Shown here: piece after piece, positions 21,891 through 25,037 of the stretch
Layout of the letters: the number at the start of each line of letters is the position of its first letter
Numbering within the stretch: position 1 is the stretch's first letter
From: Pseudomonadota bacterium
Lineage (GTDB): Bacteria; Pseudomonadota; Alphaproteobacteria; Sphingomonadales; Sphingomonadaceae
NCBI GenBank assembly: GCA_023416515.1
Contig: JAEZHP010000112.1
Coordinates: 1 to 25,037, forward strand
DNA: 25,037 bases
Direction of reading: 5' to 3'
Position numbers and translations under genes: made by a program
The notes under the pieces: model-generated
The model's input: the letters and a program-made list of their open reading frames with translations, nothing else
The model's database searches: none
Told to the model about the DNA's origin: nothing

Positions 21891-24857
21891 GTGACCCGTC
21901 CGAGCCTTTTCACCATTCCACCGCATCGCTCCTTCTCGGACGCGCTGGCCGCTGGCCTGCTCGCGCGGTTTGGAGGCGAGCCGGCCGGGCTTGCGCGGGG
22001 GATCGTGCTTCTCCCCAACAACCGAGCGGCGCGAGCGGTCAGCGACGCATTCGTTCGGCGCTCGGACGGCGGCCTGCTGCTGCCGCGGCTCGTCCCCATC
22101 GGCGATCCGGAGCTCGACGAACGGATTGGCGGCGCCCTGGACCCGCTCGACGCCGAACCGATCCCCCCTGCGATCGACCCGACCGAGCGGCAGATGCGGC
22201 TCGCGCGCCTCGTCCAGCGCCATCGCGGAGTCGATGCGGCCGAGGCGCTCCGGCTTGCCGGCGACCTTGGGCGAACGCTTGACCAACTGATCATCGAGGA
22301 GGTCGAGCCTACCCGGCTTCGCGACGTCGCCGCCGACCTGCCGGACCTCGCCGTCCACTGGCAAAGCTCGCTTGCGACTCTCGAGCTGATCGTTCGCGAT
22401 TGGCCGGAGGAGCTGTCCAAGCTCGGCCGAATCGACCTCGCAGAGCGCCGCAACCGGCTTCTCGACTCGCTTGAGCGGCGCTGGCGCGGCGCGCCGCCGA
22501 CGGCCTTCGTATGCGCGGCCGGTATCACGACTTCCGCGCCGGCGGTTGCGCGGCTGCTTCGCCGCGTGGCGCTTCTGGAGCAGGGGATGGTCGTCCTCCC
22601 GGCGCTCGATCTTGCCATGCCCGACGACGAATGGGACATGCTCGGCCCGCACGAGGGCGAAGGCGGACGACGGCGCCGGGCGGCCGAAAGCCACCCGCAA
22701 TTCCACTTGAAGCTCCTGCTCGACCGGATGGGCGTCGCCCGCGGCGAGGTCGACACCTGGCGCTGGGGCGGCGGGCGCGACGCTCCGGCCGTGCGAAGCC
22801 GGGCGATCGGCAACGCCATGGCGCCGCCCGAGGCGACCTCGAAATGGGCCGAGCTCAAGCCCGCCGAACGGCGGCTGAGCGGTGTCAGGGCGCTTGAGCT
22901 GGCCGACCCCGCAGAGGAGGCCCAGGCCATCGCCATCGCGATGCGCGAGGCGCTGGAGACTCCGGAGAAGACGGCTGCCCTGGTCACTCCAGACCGCAAC
23001 CTCGCCCGGCGGGTGTCGGCGCATCTCAAGCGCTGGGGAATTGCAGCGGACGACAGCGCAGGCAGGCCGCTTTCGCAAACACCGCCCGGGACTCTGCTCC
23101 TCGCCATCGCCAGCGCGGCCGTCGAGCGGTTTGCTCCGGTGCCGCTGCTGACCCTGCTCAACCACCCCCTCGTTCGCCAGGGCGATGAGCGGCGAACCTG
23201 GCTCGACGGAGTCCGCCTGCTCGATCTGGCCCTGCGCGGCCCGCGCCCGGCGGCTGGGTTGAGCGGGACCTCCGCCTATCTGTCCGAAGGCGAGGGCAGG
23301 GAAGGCCGCAAGCGCAAGCGCGCGCTGCCATTCTGGAACGAGGCGTCGCCGCTTCTCCGACCGCTCGAGTCGGCGGCGCAGGCGCTGGCGGATGACCAGG
23401 AGCGGCTTTGGCAGCCGCGCGAGCGCGCCGACGGCCTCGCCCAGATCCTCGCGAGCATCCGCGAGACCGCGTCCGCGCTCGCCGGCGACTCGGTTTGGCG
23501 CGGCCCGGCTGGGCGTGCGGCAGCGGATCTGCTCAGTGCGCTGGAAGAGGCAGCCGTGCACGGTCCGGAACGGGTCGAGCCGGCGTCGCTTCCGGCCTTG
23601 CTCGAGCGGATGATGGACGGGCAGGCGGTTCGTCCGCCTTACGGGCAGCATCCCCGCCTGTTCATCTGGGGCCTGCTCGAGGCGCGGCTTCAGCAGGCGG
23701 ATTTGATGATCCTGGCCGGCCTCAACGAAGGCACCTGGCCGGCGGCGCCGTCGCCCGATCCCTGGCTTGCGCCGCGGATCCGGGCGGATCTCGGCTTGCC
23801 CTCGCTCGAGCGCCGGATCGGCCTTGCCGCCCACGATTTCGCCTGTGGAATCGGTGCCCGCCAGGTGCTCGTGACCCGTGCCCGCCGCGACTCGCGGTCG
23901 CCCGCAATCGCCTCGCGCTTATGGCTTCGGATCGAGGCAATGACCGGCGGAGTCACTCGCGAGCCTAACCATGGCCGCTGGGCGAAGGCGCTCGACCGTC
24001 CAGCGACGTTCCGTCCCGCGGGCCGTCCCGCGCCTGCTCCCGACCCGAAGCTGCGCCCGCGGATCCTCTACGTTACCGATGTCGACCGTCTGAAGGCCGA
24101 TCCCTACGCCTTCTACGCCAAGCGAATGCTTCGCCTGTCCTCGCTCGACCCGGCCGACGCCGATCCGACGCCGGCGTGGCGCGGCAGCGCGGTTCACAAG
24201 GTGCTTCAGGACTGGATGGAGGAGGACGATTGCGATCCCGCACGCCTTCGGCCGCGCGCCGAGGCGCTTCTCGATGAGCCCGGGGTCCATCCGATGCTTC
24301 GGGCGCTGTGGCAGCCCAGGCTGATGGAGGCGATCGACTTCATCGCGCTCGAGATGGCGAAAGGGCGGGAGGGCGGTCGCCTGCCCATGAAGGCCGAGAT
24401 CGAGGGGCGCGCCGAGATCGCCGATATCGAGCTTCGCGGGATCGCGGACCGGATCGACCGCTGCGGCGAAAACACGCTCGCGATCGTCGACTACAAGACC
24501 GGCAAGCCGCCGAGCCGAAAGGCGATCGACGAGGGCTTTTCGCTTCAACTCGGCCTGCTCGGCCTCATCGCCGAGCGCGGGGGCTTCCCCGGGGCCGAGG
24601 GCGTTGCAGGGCGGTTCGAATATTGGTCGCTCGCCAAGGACAAGGGCAAGTTCGGCTATGTCGTCTCGGCCGACCTTCGCAGCGGCATGGAGCCGGAGGA
24701 CTTCGTGGCCAAGTCGGCGGCGCATTTCACCGAGGCCGCCGAGGCATGGCTCACCGGCGGCAAGCCGTTCACCGCCAAGCTCAACCCGGTCTACGCGCCC
24801 TATGGCGATTACGACCAACTGATGCGGCTCGACGAATGGTACGGCCGCGAGGATTGA
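21891..24857 (+). CDS. addB: Double-strand break repair protein AddB (alphaproteobacterial type)
   Basis: A 988-residue subunit of the AddAB helicase-nuclease, the alphaproteobacterial RecBCD counterpart that resects double-strand ends and loads RecA at Chi-like sites. The N-terminal part is a degenerate helicase: GIVLLPNNRAARAV replaces a Walker A P-loop and lacks GKT. The C-terminal nuclease domain is intact, with GSAVHKVLQDW (His769), GIADRIDR (Asp853) and IVDYKTGKP (Asp867, Lys869), the PD-(D/E)XK pattern. The four cysteines of the Bacillus AddB iron-sulfur site are not apparent. The GTG at 21891 starts MTRPSLFTIPPHRSFSDALAAGLL, as in relatives; a GTG at 21843 would translate repeat sequence. 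GCTAGGGGG just before it may be a -10, making this gene leaderless, or a ribosome site. addA does not directly follow. Confidence 0.93.
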   Translation: MTRPSLFTIPPHRSFSDALAAGLLARFGGEPAGLARGIVLLPNNRAARAVSDAFVRRSDGGLLLPRLVPIGDPELDERIGGALDPLDAEPIPPAIDPTERQMRLARLVQRHRGVDAAEALRLAGDLGRTLDQLIIEEVEPTRLRDVAADLPDLAVHWQSSLATLELIVRDWPEELSKLGRIDLAERRNRLLDSLERRWRGAPPTAFVCAAGITTSAPAVARLLRRVALLEQGMVVLPALDLAMPDDEWDMLGPHEGEGGRRRRAAESHPQFHLKLLLDRMGVARGEVDTWRWGGGRDAPAVRSRAIGNAMAPPEATSKWAELKPAERRLSGVRALELADPAEEAQAIAIAMREALETPEKTAALVTPDRNLARRVSAHLKRWGIAADDSAGRPLSQTPPGTLLLAIASAAVERFAPVPLLTLLNHPLVRQGDERRTWLDGVRLLDLALRGPRPAAGLSGTSAYLSEGEGREGRKRKRALPFWNEASPLLRPLESAAQALADDQERLWQPRERADGLAQILASIRETASALAGDSVWRGPAGRAAADLLSALEEAAVHGPERVEPASLPALLERMMDGQAVRPPYGQHPRLFIWGLLEARLQQADLMILAGLNEGTWPAAPSPDPWLAPRIRADLGLPSLERRIGLAAHDFACGIGARQVLVTRARRDSRSPAIASRLWLRIEAMTGGVTREPNHGRWAKALDRPATFRPAGRPAPAPDPKLRPRILYVTDVDRLKADPYAFYAKRMLRLSSLDPADADPTPAWRGSAVHKVLQDWMEEDDCDPARLRPRAEALLDEPGVHPMLRALWQPRLMEAIDFIALEMAKGREGGRLPMKAEIEGRAEIADIELRGIADRIDRCGENTLAIVDYKTGKPPSRKAIDEGFSLQLGLLGLIAERGGFPGAEGVAGRFEYWSLAKDKGKFGYVVSADLRSGMEPEDFVAKSAAHFTEAAEAWLTGGKPFTAKLNPVYAPYGDYDQLMRLDEWYGRED

Positions 24858-24860
24858 GCG

Positions 24861-25037
24861 TCAGATTCCGGGTGTGTTGGGCAAGGACGGCTGGCGCGGA
24901 GGAGTGACCGGCCGAGGAGTCGGCCGTTGCTGCTGCGGGCGCGGAGTGACGACTCGAACGGGCGCGCGGGTGGCGGCGCGGACGACGGGCGCGGGGCGGT
25001 GGACCGCCGCGCGGGCCGGAGTAGCCCGGTGATGAGC
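24861..25037 (-). CDS. C-terminal end of a Pro/Arg-rich protein (5' part outside window)
   Basis: On the minus strand the frame is open for 58 codons from the window edge to a TGA at 24861-24863. The peptide is low complexity, with alternating basic and proline residues (for example VHRPAPVVRAATRAPVRVV, then RPQQQRPTPRPVTPPRQ) and ends SLPNTPGI. Such tails occur in envelope-associated and TonB-like proteins, but no domain is visible. Third-codon positions are mostly G or C, as in real genes here, yet the plus strand is also open over the same stretch, so coding is not proven. It would be convergent with addB, three bases after the addB stop. The hairpin at 24909-24926 lies inside it. Confidence 0.4.
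   Translation of the reverse strand, partial: AHHRATPARAAVHRPAPVVRAATRAPVRVVTPRPQQQRPTPRPVTPPRQPSLPNTPGI

Noticed and set aside
20898..23834. A 978-codon open frame on the minus strand opposite murU and addB
   Set aside because: It is an antisense shadow produced by high-GC codon bias. The plus strand encodes clear AddB and MurU motifs, and the minus product shows no domain.
24909..24926. Perfect 7-bp hairpin CGGCCGA-GGAG-TCGGCCG after addB
   Set aside because: No T-run follows on either strand and it lies inside the probable minus-strand gene, so it was not called a terminator, although a weak role cannot be excluded.
1..25037. Defence island, prophage, CRISPR array or biosynthetic cluster
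   Set aside because: I saw no regularly spaced repeats, cas, restriction, toxin-antitoxin, integrase, phage structural or assembly-line genes. Apart from addB, which is housekeeping repair, nothing suggests defence.

Overview
This is a GC-rich stretch of an alphaproteobacterial chromosome, most likely from a sphingomonad (Sphingomonadales). The case rests on the alphaproteobacterial order ahcY, divL-type kinase, tsaE, amgK, murU, addB, on an AmgK/MurU cell-wall salvage pair, on a large TonB-dependent receptor with an ITVTG-type N-terminus, and on two short palindromic elements of a kind I associate with sphingomonad genomes. I see no tRNA, rRNA, CRISPR array, phage gene or transposase. No intergenic gap exceeds about 225 bases.

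Layout. 1-2577: the end of an iron-dependent alcohol dehydrogenase, a 4HBT thioesterase, a GFA-family zinc protein, a 113-bp paired-hairpin repeat, and an alpha/beta hydrolase that starts exactly at the repeat edge. 2661-7045: an ACE-like M2 peptidase lipoprotein, a SIMPL protein overlapping a YbjN-like protein, a convergent peroxiredoxin, and a YqgE/AlgH protein. 7158-10440: three overlapping Tad-pilus genes (a TadG-like vWA protein and two TadE-like pseudopilins), preceded by a possible CtrA box. 10450-10983: an unrecognised membrane-anchored Pro/Ala-rich protein on the minus strand. 11085-12644: ahcY with a perfect 20-bp palindromic operator over its promoter and a strong terminator. 12655-16956 (minus): an Asp/Asn beta-hydroxylase and a TonB-dependent receptor. 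17181-24857: divL-like kinase, tsaE, amgK, murU, addB. The last 177 bases probably hold the C-terminus of a Pro/Arg-rich protein on the minus strand.

How the genes fit together. The most informative gene is the kinase at 17181-19592. Its H-box reads NISYELRTPL, with tyrosine in place of the phosphoacceptor histidine, while the ATP-binding boxes look intact. This is the hallmark of DivL, the pseudokinase-like regulator of the CckA-ChpT-CtrA pathway. The possible CtrA box before the Tad genes would connect two parts of the window, although that is inference. AmgK and MurU are the two steps that turn recovered MurNAc into UDP-MurNAc. AhcY recycles S-adenosylhomocysteine, and the palindrome at its promoter is what an SAH-responsive ArsR-family repressor (SahR type) would be expected to bind. 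The receptor/hydroxylase pair looks inserted into the otherwise conserved ahcY-divL-addB block.

Most of the window is ordinary core genome. I found no wholly new multigene system. The leads most worth pursuing are the Tyr-type kinase, the ahcY operator, the covarying paired-hairpin repeat and the receptor/hydroxylase pair.
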